Shown here piece by piece: positions 54,801-62,976 of a stretch of 64,000 bases of DNA. This DNA comes from Arcanobacterium sp. S3PF19 (GTDB lineage: Bacteria > Actinomycetota > Actinomycetes > Actinomycetales > Actinomycetaceae): positions 149,019-213,018 of the forward strand of contig NZ_JRMX01000005.1 of NCBI RefSeq assembly GCF_000758825.1, in the 5' to 3' direction. Numbering within the stretch: position 1 is the stretch's first letter; the number at the start of each line of letters is the position of its first letter. A program made the position numbers and the translations under genes. The notes under the pieces are model-generated. The model did not search any database. It saw only the letters and a program-made list of their open reading frames with translations, and was not told the origin of the DNA.

Positions 54801-57800
54801 CTTATTTTCCCCGCTGCCCAAAACACAGGTCAGATCTACCGGCACTTTGGTCTCCGAATCGGCGTTTCCTCCTATGCCCAGGGCAGCCGCACGCCATTCG
54901 CCCGGCACGGGAATCCGCTGCGCGCCCGCCGTTGCCGCGGCATTTTTGGAAGTCCACATGGTCGGATCGGTGTTCAGGTTCGCGGCAACCGTTTTCATCT
55001 TAAACCAGATAAACAGCGACTGCGCCCCGGATTTACCCGTTTCCGGGGCTTTGATATTGGCGCTGACTTTCGCCCCCGCAGCGGCTCCGCCCGGATTGTC
55101 CGACAGAGCCCACCTGACCTCAATTTTCTTCTCCGTATCCGGAGGCAGCAACACCGCACCGAGACTGCACCCGGCTCCGGAGGCAATGCCCCGGGTCGGA
55201 ATTTCCGTCACACCGCCTTCCCGCACTTTTATCGGCACGGTCTTGGCTTCGGAAGATCCCTCGCACCTGAGCGTTGCATTCACCGTTTCGGGAATCAGGC
55301 TGCGCAGAGCCCGGTACTCCGGCCGGGATTTCACATTGGAATGCAGATAGAATTTACCGGCTTCCGGCAGAGTATAGGTGGTGGTCAGATCAACCGTGCC
55401 CGAGTCGTTCCAATTCAGCGTGACTTTCCGCGAAGGAGCCGAATAATTGACTCCGAGGGAATCAATTCCCTGCGGTTCCGACTGCACGGTACACACCGAC
55501 CCCTGGGGAATACCCGTGATCGTTGTGTTTCCGCTGCCTTTGATGTCCGCATACCGAACCGCCTGCGGATTTTCCCCCGGAACCGTGCAGGAAACGGATA
55601 TGCGGTTGTTCTTTCCGCCCAAAGCGCCCTTTACGGCATTGCCCGGCGTAGGCGTCCCCCAGGCCACGGAGTGTCTTATCTGCAGCGAGCGGGGTTTATA
55701 GGTAGCGGTATTTACCAGTCTGACCTGTTTTTCCTCCGTCACATCGGTGATCGGATCAATTCTGATCGGATCGGGCACGCGCACATCGGCATTCGTGAGC
55801 TGGCTGCGCCCGGAAATCTCCCGTAAGGTACACACCGCACCCGCGGGAACCGAATCAACCACCGTCGGAGCCGTGCTCCTGACCCACAGCGGCTTGGAAT
55901 CGGGCACATGCCCCGGAATCGGAATAACCGTATTATGATCTTTACACTCAAGATTGAACGGGAAGGCGGCACCGATTCCCTGCCGGGCAGCTTCGCCGGC
56001 AAGCACTTTGGTAACTTTTATTTTCCCTTTCAGACGCTGCAGATCCTGCGTTATGCGGATTATCTGTTCACCGCCGGAATGAACCCAGAAATAATTGTTT
56101 CTGCACGCTTTGGGCTGTGTCGGTTTCACTGCCGCAGTTGCGTCGGAAGCGCAGACCGTGGATTCGTAGCTGTCTTTGGTCACGACACCGGGGAGTTTTA
56201 CCTGCTGCCCGATGCTCTGATTCGGGCCGTGTATATGCTCGTTCGGCGGCGTGGTGGATATCAGGCAGTGCGTGCCTACGGGCCATGTCGGATTGCCCTT
56301 TTTGTCCTGTCCCAAAACGTACTCGGTTCTGCCGTCGGTGGGCACCCCTACCCAATCCACTCCGACAAATCCGGGATAGGCGCCGTCGTTCTTCTCCGGC
56401 AGTTCGGGCGGACGCGTCGGATCGGCCATAAAACGGCAGTTGTAGTAAACGGGGACTTTCTTCGGCAGACTGCCGTCTTTTATCCTCGCCGCCAGCGCGG
56501 GATCGTTCTGCGAGTTCGTAAATCTCAGGGAAACTTTGATCGCCGCCCGCAGGGAAGAATACACGGTGTGCGACACAAGCTTTGAAATTTCGCCGACGGA
56601 GCTGTTCGGATCGCTCAGCCGGACCGTGGCGACTATCTTATTAGACACCGACTGTCCGCGGTCTTTCTTTTTCTCCGTCCGGGCAGTATCGATCCCAAAA
56701 TTGGCCTGCGTGAAATCGGTGTCCGAAGTAAAGAGACGGTGCGCCTTGTCGAGAGTGTATCCTGGGGGCAGATTCAGCGTCTCGTCAATGGTACACTTCG
56801 TCCCCACCGGCACAGCCACATCCGAGAGCGGGATGGGCTTCAGTTCCGCAACCACGTTCAGCCCGTTTACTTTGCGCTTGGCGGAGCCTTCAAACTCGTA
56901 TTTCTCCGGATCGTATGCCATCGGATCCGTGCATCTCCATTTGAAGCCGTAACTGACCGCACTGTTTTCCCTGTGGGGATACCCGCCTATCTCATAGCGG
57001 ATCTGCTCATTGGCAACTTCGGCTTTCTTAATAAGCTGCGCTTTCTGCATCGGACGGGAATAGGTGGCGCACTTGATCGAGAAATACTTTCGCGCCTCGG
57101 CGGGAGTGATCCTAAAGCCTATCCGGCCGTCGTCGTCCGCGTCCAGATCCGTGGGAGTGAAATCCTCAAATTTATCCGTCTGTCTGTTCAGTCCCCGACA
57201 GCGTGCATTATGCCCTTTGAACTTCGTAAATACGTATCTGTTTTCTTTTTCGGCCTCTTGGCGTACTTCCACGCCGTCCGCCATTTTCGCTTTGGTCAGA
57301 TTGACAACCACACGGCCGTCCCGTTCCGTGGCGTAGTCCTGGGATATGCCTCCGCGCACGGAAGTAAAGCGGAAATCCTGGCCCGCATTGGGTTTCACAT
57401 ACCGGAAATCCTGATCGACCAAATCCGAGGTGACGGAAATATGGCTGTCTTCCAGAACCCAATTTTTCAGATATTTGAAGAAATTGCCGTTGGCGATATC
57501 GTCCTTTTGGGGATGCGCATAATAATCCCCATCCGGATAACGAAACCAGCTGTTGGGCAGCCTGTCACTGTCGGCTCTGAAATAAATGGACTGGAAATTC
57601 GGGGTTTGCTCCGTCGGATTCGCACCCGTCAGTGCCTTGAGAAACAGGGGGCGCGTGGATCCCCCTCTGCCTGTCACCGGTGCTGCGTAGATCCAGCTTC
57701 CCATTCCCAGCACGCGAATATCCGCACCCAGGCCGCGAATCATCCTTGCCACATCCAGCATTCCGGCGCGTCCCGGATTGGCGTCCAGCTTATCGCTCCA

Positions 57801-58712
57801 AAAAAGACAGCCGTGTTCGAAGTCGGTATCGGAGTATTTGTCTATGAACGATCCGTCCTCCGGATGGTCAAAATACCATCTCGGCCAGTTTTTGGTGAAC
57901 CTGGTGTTTCCCTTGCAGCTTCCCCCGAGCTGCTTTGCGGAATTCAGGTGCCAGTGCGGATCGGCCATCGACATCAGAATAATTTTTGAATACAGCGGCC
58001 GCGGCTTAAAGTTGGGATCGCCCGCGTGCAGTGCCAACTGCTGCTGACGGTAAAGATACATATCCCGGTAGAGTCTGCCCAAACCCCATTCTCCGTTTGC
58101 GCCGTAATAGGTGTCGAAGCTTCCTCCCTCGCGTCCGTGGTCGGGACTGCTGGCATCCAGGGAACGGATTTTTTCAATCACTTTGTTGTATCCGGCTTCG
58201 TCGGCAAGCGAAGTCGCCTTTAATTCGGGCAGGTTGTTTCCTAAGATGCCGCCTTCATCCTGTTTTCTCGCATAGTGATAGATACCGATTGAAAGCGGAG
58301 AACCTTTCAGGGGCGCAATCGCCTTTTCAAGAGCCTCATTCTGATCCCAGTTTCGGCACAGACCGCTGTCCTTAAAACGCTTCTTGCTTTCGGGCATATT
58401 CGGATAGTTTTTGGGGCAGGGTTTCCATGCGGTTCCGGGAATTGCACCGCCCATCGTCTGGTAACCGTAGAAAGAACCGAACTCAAACACCAGGGCAATT
58501 GAGCCCGCATTTTTCAGTTCTCCGGTACCTGAGGGACGGGGTGGGTCTGACGGCCAGGGATCGCCTTCGCCGCCGATAATGGGCCGGGCAGTATCCGCAG
58601 GCGCACCCTCTGCCCGGGACTGCGCCCAAATACCCATCGGGATCAACGCGGCAATCAGTCCCAGAACAGTCAGCAGTGCCGTAAACTTCTGTGACTTTCC
58701 CTTCTCCGTCAC
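51855..58712 (-). CDS. Giant pilus tip adhesin: degenerate vWA plus ten Cys-paired modules (DUF5979-like)
   Basis: About 2285 residues from a GTG at 58712, whose product opens with a clean signal peptide (FTALLTVLGLIAALIPMGIWA). A GTG at 58796 would add 28 residues. In the numbering from 58796, residues about 95-450 resemble a von Willebrand A fold (SIALVFEFGSF, IILMSMADPHW, VLGMGSWIYA) but the MIDAS Asp-x-Ser-x-Ser is gone. About 600-2080 is a tandem of ten modules, each with one Cys in a strand (FKWRC, VYYNC, FNLEC, VQWSC and so on) and one in a P-x-G-x-x-C turn, probably disulfide-paired. A final SpaA-like domain precedes LPKTG, membrane helix, RRRRE. It is the first gene of the pilus operon. 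Confidence 0.85.
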   Translation of the reverse strand: MTEKGKSQKFTALLTVLGLIAALIPMGIWAQSRAEGAPADTARPIIGGEGDPWPSDPPRPSGTGELKNAGSIALVFEFGSFYGYQTMGGAIPGTAWKPCPKNYPNMPESKKRFKDSGLCRNWDQNEALEKAIAPLKGSPLSIGIYHYARKQDEGGILGNNLPELKATSLADEAGYNKVIEKIRSLDASSPDHGREGGSFDTYYGANGEWGLGRLYRDMYLYRQQQLALHAGDPNFKPRPLYSKIILMSMADPHWHLNSAKQLGGSCKGNTRFTKNWPRWYFDHPEDGSFIDKYSDTDFEHGCLFWSDKLDANPGRAGMLDVARMIRGLGADIRVLGMGSWIYAAPVTGRGGSTRPLFLKALTGANPTEQTPNFQSIYFRADSDRLPNSWFRYPDGDYYAHPQKDDIANGNFFKYLKNWVLEDSHISVTSDLVDQDFRYVKPNAGQDFRFTSVRGGISQDYATERDGRVVVNLTKAKMADGVEVRQEAEKENRYVFTKFKGHNARCRGLNRQTDKFEDFTPTDLDADDDGRIGFRITPAEARKYFSIKCATYSRPMQKAQLIKKAEVANEQIRYEIGGYPHRENSAVSYGFKWRCTDPMAYDPEKYEFEGSAKRKVNGLNVVAELKPIPLSDVAVPVGTKCTIDETLNLPPGYTLDKAHRLFTSDTDFTQANFGIDTARTEKKKDRGQSVSNKIVATVRLSDPNSSVGEISKLVSHTVYSSLRAAIKVSLRFTNSQNDPALAARIKDGSLPKKVPVYYNCRFMADPTRPPELPEKNDGAYPGFVGVDWVGVPTDGRTEYVLGQDKKGNPTWPVGTHCLISTTPPNEHIHGPNQSIGQQVKLPGVVTKDSYESTVCASDATAAVKPTQPKACRNNYFWVHSGGEQIIRITQDLQRLKGKIKVTKVLAGEAARQGIGAAFPFNLECKDHNTVIPIPGHVPDSKPLWVRSTAPTVVDSVPAGAVCTLREISGRSQLTNADVRVPDPIRIDPITDVTEEKQVRLVNTATYKPRSLQIRHSVAWGTPTPGNAVKGALGGKNNRISVSCTVPGENPQAVRYADIKGSGNTTITGIPQGSVCTVQSEPQGIDSLGVNYSAPSRKVTLNWNDSGTVDLTTTYTLPEAGKFYLHSNVKSRPEYRALRSLIPETVNATLRCEGSSEAKTVPIKVREGGVTEIPTRGIASGAGCSLGAVLLPPDTEKKIEVRWALSDNPGGAAAGAKVSANIKAPETGKSGAQSLFIWFKMKTVAANLNTDPTMWTSKNAAATAGAQRIPVPGEWRAAALGIGGNADSETKVPVDLTCVLGSGENKSEVTQLLQLSNGGAQSSVSVPAGWRCKAKALADALKVPGADMKEVRWNGVQARAVSVAVAPAPAAGPGSGSGDEPEEGLGYTYEWTSDTAKNITLNRDYRMQLASFNVKKKVGGEGVTIISADRQFEVQWSCKLNGKKIGIPAPRKINRIANPAAGEVADAQATFGDDLRERLQKLQPAGSAEIGRFQQGEWNTVDALPAGAACTLTETPESANEKNTVWDHYWAIADGYRSREPESICESSSDKCRPADEGATVKSTVLLPRDVPARANRYYNAKRDNPADKDGKPRNPVVPDTLPENFAGTMVTWNNYAFQKTQVRVSLKNTGNGAELVKGKTFKARLYCVPPPVAGRDGIAKPSSAAAITKVDFSFKETRPGVWEDVTGSQLIPVNYRCVLSEQKFPEFDAHVLTTIAKDPGQPTLTAGADGLKNLFAYNGGQNSQTKDDSNLMLQDGDKQILGFVVHPDLVNNAREAQKQSVFQIENRFDRGAANLKVVQEIPKDSTDMYTSFGKALTANAAVGYRAHYRCTDKYLKDRNPADQSLKPRVYEGSMDLPADGGISLLSGAAGGNFVPATSECEISHENLAGKDPLTAYPKLSLVPGSVLRIRGREDQSASAGKQTTPGVLNVKPVGLEETDENNAAVLTFRDLYFVPNVKYQIATAVDGPRRDDVLPAEHTYSYGYACTYPQTGLPVPPGSEYPGGKYPPLTGTLDPQVRGKFATLPSMPIGTVCEITGTKPDTSQIRHLKVAANWVPWGQDLPDVPEPPDAPKAPDAPEQQPKKGYFSNINTKVTLTDSDFKVTLNDDTKRGAVLYSVYINGTKVRIYKTGKPHGRPVVEDAGFKMFVAGSGQHPFGSEIELKPVSAGVFESQTELAPGSYLVTNTAAGKNAGEQFPFTWKFDIALEPPTGQKPEGDTAVKLSTETGSSGLVAAYAPTGEIPAWQIELADVTFGSLPKTGGYLPWVLLTGICLIGASAVTMWRRRRE

Positions 58713-58801
58713 GGTACCTAAAATTCCTCTCAAGTTACGTGTGACTTTTTGAACCGGTGTGCACAAACACCTAAACAGGATTTTATCGGCCGCCACCCCG
58801 C

Positions 58802-58810
58802 GGGGGGGGG
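58802..58810. repeat. G9 homopolymer (C9 on the coding strand of the adhesin)
   Basis: Nine consecutive G on the plus strand, directly after CCCCGC, between the adhesin start region and the AT-rich upstream DNA. The length is in the range known to slip during replication. Confidence 0.85.
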
Positions 58811-58981
58811 ACTTAAGTCTTGCCTAAGTTTTTTATTTTGCTTTTTTCACACTAATATCTACAGTTTCCGGATTATCACCTGGACACCGGGCAGAACTCT
58901 GTATATAACCCAGTTTCGGTGAAGCGGGCGGCGAAAAACAAACCGCAACAGTAAAAGCACGCGGCAGACGCAAATCCCGCA

Positions 58982-59000
58982 GGGGGGGGAACGCCCCCCC
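58982..59000. repeat. G8-AACG-C7 hairpin
   Basis: Eight G then AACG then seven C, able to form a seven-pair all-GC stem. It could end transcription of the gene remnant upstream (59151-59646), although no U-tract follows on the minus strand. Confidence 0.6.
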
Positions 59001-59065
59001 TAAACCAGCGAAAACCAGCGAAAAACCGCACAAAAAGCCGCACAGGCATGCAAAAACCGCAGGCA

Positions 59066-59073
59066 CCCCCCCC
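59066..59073. repeat. C8 homopolymer
   Basis: Eight consecutive C, the third slippage-prone tract within 275 bases. Confidence 0.8.
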
Positions 59074-59150
59074 GACTGCCGCCCGGCCTACCGGAAAGCG
59101 TCTTTTTCCGGGGCGGACCGGGGGAAAAAATCTTCTTTCGGCTGCGGCCG

Positions 59151-59646
59151 TTACCCGTTCTTCCGTGCCGTTTTCGTTTTTCTCAAAGCGGCCGTGCCCG
59201 CGAGCGCGCTGCCCGCCGCGCACAGCAGCAGTCCAAAAGAACCCGCTCCGGTGCGGGGCATTCTTCTTTCTGCGGAGGATCGGGGCGCGGGGCGATCCGC
59301 CGGATATTCGCGTATATCGGGCGCCGCGCCCGGTCCGGGCCGGGCAGCAGGCAGATTCGGGTTCGCGGAGTCTTTCGTAAACACGGCGTATACCGTTATA
59401 TCTTTATCAACGGCAGAATTGCCCGTAAACACGGCTCCCGTGCCGTCCTTTTGCGTGTTCCACTCTTTGAACTCATATCCGTCTTTCATCGGATTTGCCG
59501 GCATGGACTGGTCCTTGAGGGAATCGGCGGCAATCGTCTTTCCCCGTTCCACGCGGACGACGGTCAGAATTTTATCGCCGATTTTGAGAGTAACCCTCCT
59601 ATAGGCCGGTTCCGGCGCTTTGAGGAACCGGAAGGCCGTGCCTGTC
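59151..59646 (-). pseudogene. Broken surface-protein tail: InlB-type repeat plus sorting signal
   Basis: Downstream of the 451-residue surface protein gene and in another frame, the minus strand encodes one Listeria-Bacteroides (InlB B-type) repeat (VTLKIGDKILTVVRV, GYEFKEWNTQKDGTGAVF, DITVYAVF). A Pro-rich spacer and a wall-sorting signal follow: MPRTG, hydrophobic helix, basic tail KTKTARKNG. There is no ATG/GTG with SD at its beginning: an AGGAGG at about 59600 is not followed by a usable start. It looks like the 3' end of a decayed or frameshifted adhesin gene. The upstream open frame simply shadows the previous gene. Confidence 0.6.
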
Positions 59647-61002
59647 TCACTGTCGCATTTTTCTGCGCAATGCAACAACTCCCGCAAGCGTAAAACCGAT
59701 TGCCGCGCCCAACTCCGGCAAAATGGCACCCGCCCCCGTGCGGGCAATTGTGCCGGCAACAGGTTTCGGATCCGGATTGGGCACCGGTATCGGCTCCGGA
59801 TCGGAAATCGGAGTAGGTGCAGGGGCAGGCCCCGGGTTCGGCTTAGGTCCGGGATTCGCAGCCGGATCAGGACCGGGCACCGGTATCGGCTCTTCGGGGC
59901 ACAGCGTAACAACCGCAGCAGCCTGATCACAGCCGTCCTCTTTTACACCGTTTAAAAAATAATGAACGGCCGGATTACTTTCCAGGGCAAATGCTTTTAC
60001 ATACGCCTCATAAACCGAATTTTTGTTAGGCGTTACGTCTTCCCCAATCATATTGTTCATCTTATTTTCACGTGTTACGGCGCAGCGCTCACTCCCGGCC
60101 AACCCATCCGGGGTATTCTTCTCAAACAGCTTTTTATTGACGGCGGCATCGGTGAGCGAATAATACGGCAGAGCTCCGCGCTGCCACTGCTCATACTCCG
60201 TCATATCCTGACAGTCCTCCCCGTAACCGCCGCCCGGCTCGTTAGAACACCGCGAAGTTGTGTTGGTCACCCGCACAGGCAGTACCGTCAGTTTGGACTG
60301 TATTTTTATATCCCCTTCTATTTTCAGCGTGAAGACTCCGTGCTCTTTTATCTCAAAACTGTATTCATGATACAGATTATGGTTTTCCATACCCTGCGCA
60401 CCGCTTCTGTAATTCAGGTATGCCACTTCAGGATGATTCGGATCTTCGGAAGCATACGATCCGCTTCTGTATACTCCCAAATTGGTATCGTTCACATCGG
60501 AGACAAGCAGACCGCCTTTTGCGGAAGAAAGATCATTTCCCTGCCCATCACGAAATTCCCCGTTTTGATCAGGCGCAAAATCAACAATGGGAACGGCCTT
60601 GTTTACCATACGCACCGGAACGGGAGGTTCGGCATTGCCCGAAGGCACCGGCGGCCGTTTGGCTAAAATTTTTTCATATTCTTCGGTATCCGGCACGCTC
60701 ACGAGAGTCACTTTTACGTTTTGCAGCACATTTGGCACAAAAACCGATGTTTTCCTCACATAGTTCGCACTGTCGGCAGAGGTAAAAAGCATGGAGGACT
60801 GCACCTTGTATGCAACGTGCGCCGTATCTCCGATTTTTTTCACGCAGGTGTTTTCACCGTTGCAGTTCACCGCGCCGCCGGTCACGGAACTTATTCCGCC
60901 GCCCCCAATTGCAAACGCACTTTGCGCAAAAGCAAAATTTACGGCAAAAACCACAAAAGCCAATGCACCAAAAATACCGATTATCCGATTAGTCCTTCCC
61001 AT
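59647..61002 (-). CDS. Secreted wall-anchored surface protein
   Basis: 451 residues with a signal peptide (IIGIFGALAFVVFAVNFAFAQSAFA) and a mostly beta-rich body of about 340 residues that I cannot assign to a family. It contains three Cys pairs at most (CNGENTC, CSNEPGGGYGEDC, CDQAAAVVTLC). A Pro/Asp repeat (PGPDPAANPGPKPNPGPAPAP, then PISDPEPIPVP) spans the wall. The C-terminus reads IARTG, hydrophobic helix, RRKMRQ: a sorting signal with Leu-Pro replaced by Ile-Ala. Function is probably adhesion or display. The 171-base gap upstream has no clear terminator. Confidence 0.75.
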   Translation of the reverse strand: MGRTNRIIGIFGALAFVVFAVNFAFAQSAFAIGGGGISSVTGGAVNCNGENTCVKKIGDTAHVAYKVQSSMLFTSADSANYVRKTSVFVPNVLQNVKVTLVSVPDTEEYEKILAKRPPVPSGNAEPPVPVRMVNKAVPIVDFAPDQNGEFRDGQGNDLSSAKGGLLVSDVNDTNLGVYRSGSYASEDPNHPEVAYLNYRSGAQGMENHNLYHEYSFEIKEHGVFTLKIEGDIKIQSKLTVLPVRVTNTTSRCSNEPGGGYGEDCQDMTEYEQWQRGALPYYSLTDAAVNKKLFEKNTPDGLAGSERCAVTRENKMNNMIGEDVTPNKNSVYEAYVKAFALESNPAVHYFLNGVKEDGCDQAAAVVTLCPEEPIPVPGPDPAANPGPKPNPGPAPAPTPISDPEPIPVPNPDPKPVAGTIARTGAGAILPELGAAIGFTLAGVVALRRKMRQ

Positions 61003-61173
61003 GAAGACTCACTTTCCGGGTAAGTACGCTCTCGGCAGCATTTCCCTGTGTCGTCGTATATTACGAAATATCATAACAGACATTCTTCTCCGCCACACGG
61101 GATTTCGGGAATTACGGTTGCCGGGTCCGAAAAATACGGCGTCTGCGGATTTTAGGGTAAAAATTATGCGCGC

Positions 61174-62328
61174 TCAGCCGCATGAGCCGTTCGCGGTTTC
61201 CTTTGGGCGCTCTGCCGTTAAAAGATATTTCGCATGAACGCGTTTTTCCCGGGCGGACGGCTTTATTTTTCCGAGAAGTGCCTGAAGGTGTTTTAAAAAC
61301 ATATAATCGCATATGCACGACAGGGCCAATGCCAGGCAATAGGCACCTACCACACCCGCCGCCCACAAAGGAAGCCTCACTGCGAAAGGCATAGGATTCC
61401 CGTCGGTCAGCAGACCGTGCGCCTGCAGCATGGCAAATACGGTTTCAACGGAAACGTAATTAAAAAGATAAATTGAATAGGAACGCTGCGCCACAAAAGA
61501 CACGATGCGCCCGGCAGCCGGGCACGAAAAGCGGAGTCTGCCGAAAAAAATAAAAACGGCAACGGTAATAAAAAACCATAAGTAGCTCGGATCGGCTCTT
61601 TTGTAGCCGAAAACAGACGAAACAGCGCCGAGGGGCCAAAGCGCGAACCCGATCAGGCAAAGCCTGCGCAAAGCCTTTTCGGAAAAGAGCTCAGGCAGAC
61701 GTTTCACAAAGTAGCCAAGACAGAAATAAACGAAATAACCGCCGGGAATTATCCGGGTAGGTATAAGCAGTGCAAGCGTATCGGCAGCCGCCGCGGCACC
61801 GGTCCACCGCACGGCTGCCGCAAAGGAAGAAATACAGGTGACGGCAATTCCCCAAGTCATTACGGCGGCGGTGAGCAAAAACAGTGCGCGCTGCCTTTTT
61901 GCGCCAAGCGATTCAAACATTTCATACAGCCAGGGAGCAAGCATTAAAAACGGTATAAGAGCGCCCACAAACCACCATTCGCCCGCGATAAGCGAATGAT
62001 ACCACCGCATAAAGCTCCCGCAGGAGAATGCTTCTTTCCCCTGATAAACAACGTAAAAATATAAAAGCACGCCGTAAAGCAAAATAGGAAGGGAAACGGT
62101 GAGAAATTTTTTCCACAGATAATCCGCATATGGCACCTTAGGCTGCCGGATGGCAAAATACCCCGACAAAGTAAAAAATACGGGATCGCAGATAAGAAAC
62201 ATTTCCCCCGCAACGTAACCAATATCAAATTCGTGTACGGGTTTGAGATATGGGACTGTGTGTACGGCAACCACAAAAAACATTGCAAGAGACCGCAGCA
62301 GATCCAACTGCGTTATTCTCTTTGCCAT
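61174..62328 (-). CDS. Membrane acyltransferase (acyltransferase family 3)
   Basis: 384 residues from the ATG at 62328 (AGGGTG seven bases ahead). About ten transmembrane helices. The first carries the family signature LDLLRSLAMFFVVAVH with the conserved Arg and His. Such OafA-like enzymes O-acetylate or succinylate cell-surface polysaccharides. It overlaps the end of the upstream Xre gene by 16 bases, so the two are probably co-expressed. The small hydrophilic C-terminus (KPSAREKRVHAKYL) is unremarkable. Confidence 0.8.
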   Translation of the reverse strand: MAKRITQLDLLRSLAMFFVVAVHTVPYLKPVHEFDIGYVAGEMFLICDPVFFTLSGYFAIRQPKVPYADYLWKKFLTVSLPILLYGVLLYFYVVYQGKEAFSCGSFMRWYHSLIAGEWWFVGALIPFLMLAPWLYEMFESLGAKRQRALFLLTAAVMTWGIAVTCISSFAAAVRWTGAAAAADTLALLIPTRIIPGGYFVYFCLGYFVKRLPELFSEKALRRLCLIGFALWPLGAVSSVFGYKRADPSYLWFFITVAVFIFFGRLRFSCPAAGRIVSFVAQRSYSIYLFNYVSVETVFAMLQAHGLLTDGNPMPFAVRLPLWAAGVVGAYCLALALSCICDYMFLKHLQALLGKIKPSAREKRVHAKYLLTAERPKETANGSCG

Positions 62329-62576
62329 GCACAACACCCTGTTTCCCTATCGTTTTTCCCATCATCGCCGAATATAAACACTTCCGTTATGTCCCTGCCC
62401 AGAACTTTGCAGATTTTGTAGGCGGTTTCCACTGTGGGGCTGATCGTTTTATTTTCATAAGCCATAATGGAGCGCCTTTTCAGGCCGACCGCCTTTGCCA
62501 ACTTATGCTGCGACAGGCCCAGTTCTTTTCTGTACTCGCAGATTCTGTTGTCCACTTCCAATTCAGCCAAGCACAT
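62313..62576 (-). CDS. Xre-family helix-turn-helix regulator
   Basis: 87 residues. Residues 10-65 form a Cro/CI-type DNA-binding domain: ICEYRKELGLSQHKLAKAVGLKRRSIMAYE, then PTVETAYKICKVLGRDITEVF. The C-terminal 20 residues hold a Cys pair (GCCAW). The start ATG has GGGG directly before it, which is too close for an ideal SD. It precedes the acyltransferase and follows a small membrane protein gene. Confidence 0.82.
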   Translation of the reverse strand: MCLAELEVDNRICEYRKELGLSQHKLAKAVGLKRRSIMAYENKTISPTVETAYKICKVLGRDITEVFIFGDDGKNDRETGCCAWQRE

Positions 62577-62634
62577 CCCCGTTCACAGTTATTTTTACAG
62601 TGCCAGTTACATTTATAGTACTGAATGGGCAGCT

Positions 62635-62976
62635 TTAGTTTTTCACGCACCGATATTTTACTTTTCGCAGTTTCTCCTGAAGATACACAACTATTTTCAC
62701 TGCCGATTTCCAGCACAGCAGCCCCAATGCGGTAAATACTATTCCCGCCAACACCCCGGCCAGCAGCCCGGGAATGCCCGAAATCTCATGCGTAAAAAAT
62801 ACAAACGTTATATTTTCAAACAGAGAATTGGGCACAACGCCTTTTATAAAAGCCAGTATGCCGCCCAAAACACTGAGACCGCCCGCAAAAAGAAACGACA
62901 CGGCCAAAACCGCCAATGTCGGAATAACAGAGAGCCAGAGCAGCGAAGCAAATGAACAGAAACCAAGAAATTTCAT
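62635..62976 (-). CDS. Small hypothetical membrane protein
   Basis: 113 residues from the ATG at 62976; a GTG at 63057 would lie immediately behind a TATACT box and is less likely. There are three hydrophobic stretches (SFASLLWLSVIPTLAVLAVSFLF, VLGGILAFIKGVV, GLLAGVLAGIVFTALGLL) and a basic tail (EKLRKVKYRCVKN). I recognise no family. Small membrane proteins paired with Xre regulators are common in Gram-positive genomes and often belong to one regulatory unit. Confidence 0.5.
   Translation of the reverse strand: MKFLGFCSFASLLWLSVIPTLAVLAVSFLFAGGLSVLGGILAFIKGVVPNSLFENITFVFFTHEISGIPGLLAGVLAGIVFTALGLLCWKSAVKIVVYLQEKLRKVKYRCVKN

Larger units (their letters stand above)
58713..59150. promoter_or_regulatory. 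Non-coding region upstream of the tip adhesin, rich in G/C homopolymers
   Basis: 438 bases without a convincing gene. On the minus strand TAAAAT (about 58780) is a candidate -10 for the adhesin. A 17-base spacer would put the -35 inside the C9 tract at 58810-58802. An inverted repeat GGTGTTTGTGCACACC lies just downstream. AT-rich DNA at 58830-58860 and two more homopolymer tracts complete the region. A 77-codon frame on the minus strand (59066-58833) shows no domain or SD. Confidence 0.5.

Noticed and set aside
58833..59066. A 77-codon minus-strand frame upstream of the adhesin
   Set aside because: It runs through homopolymer DNA, has no SD, domain or plausible signal peptide cleavage, and lies where the adhesin promoter is expected.
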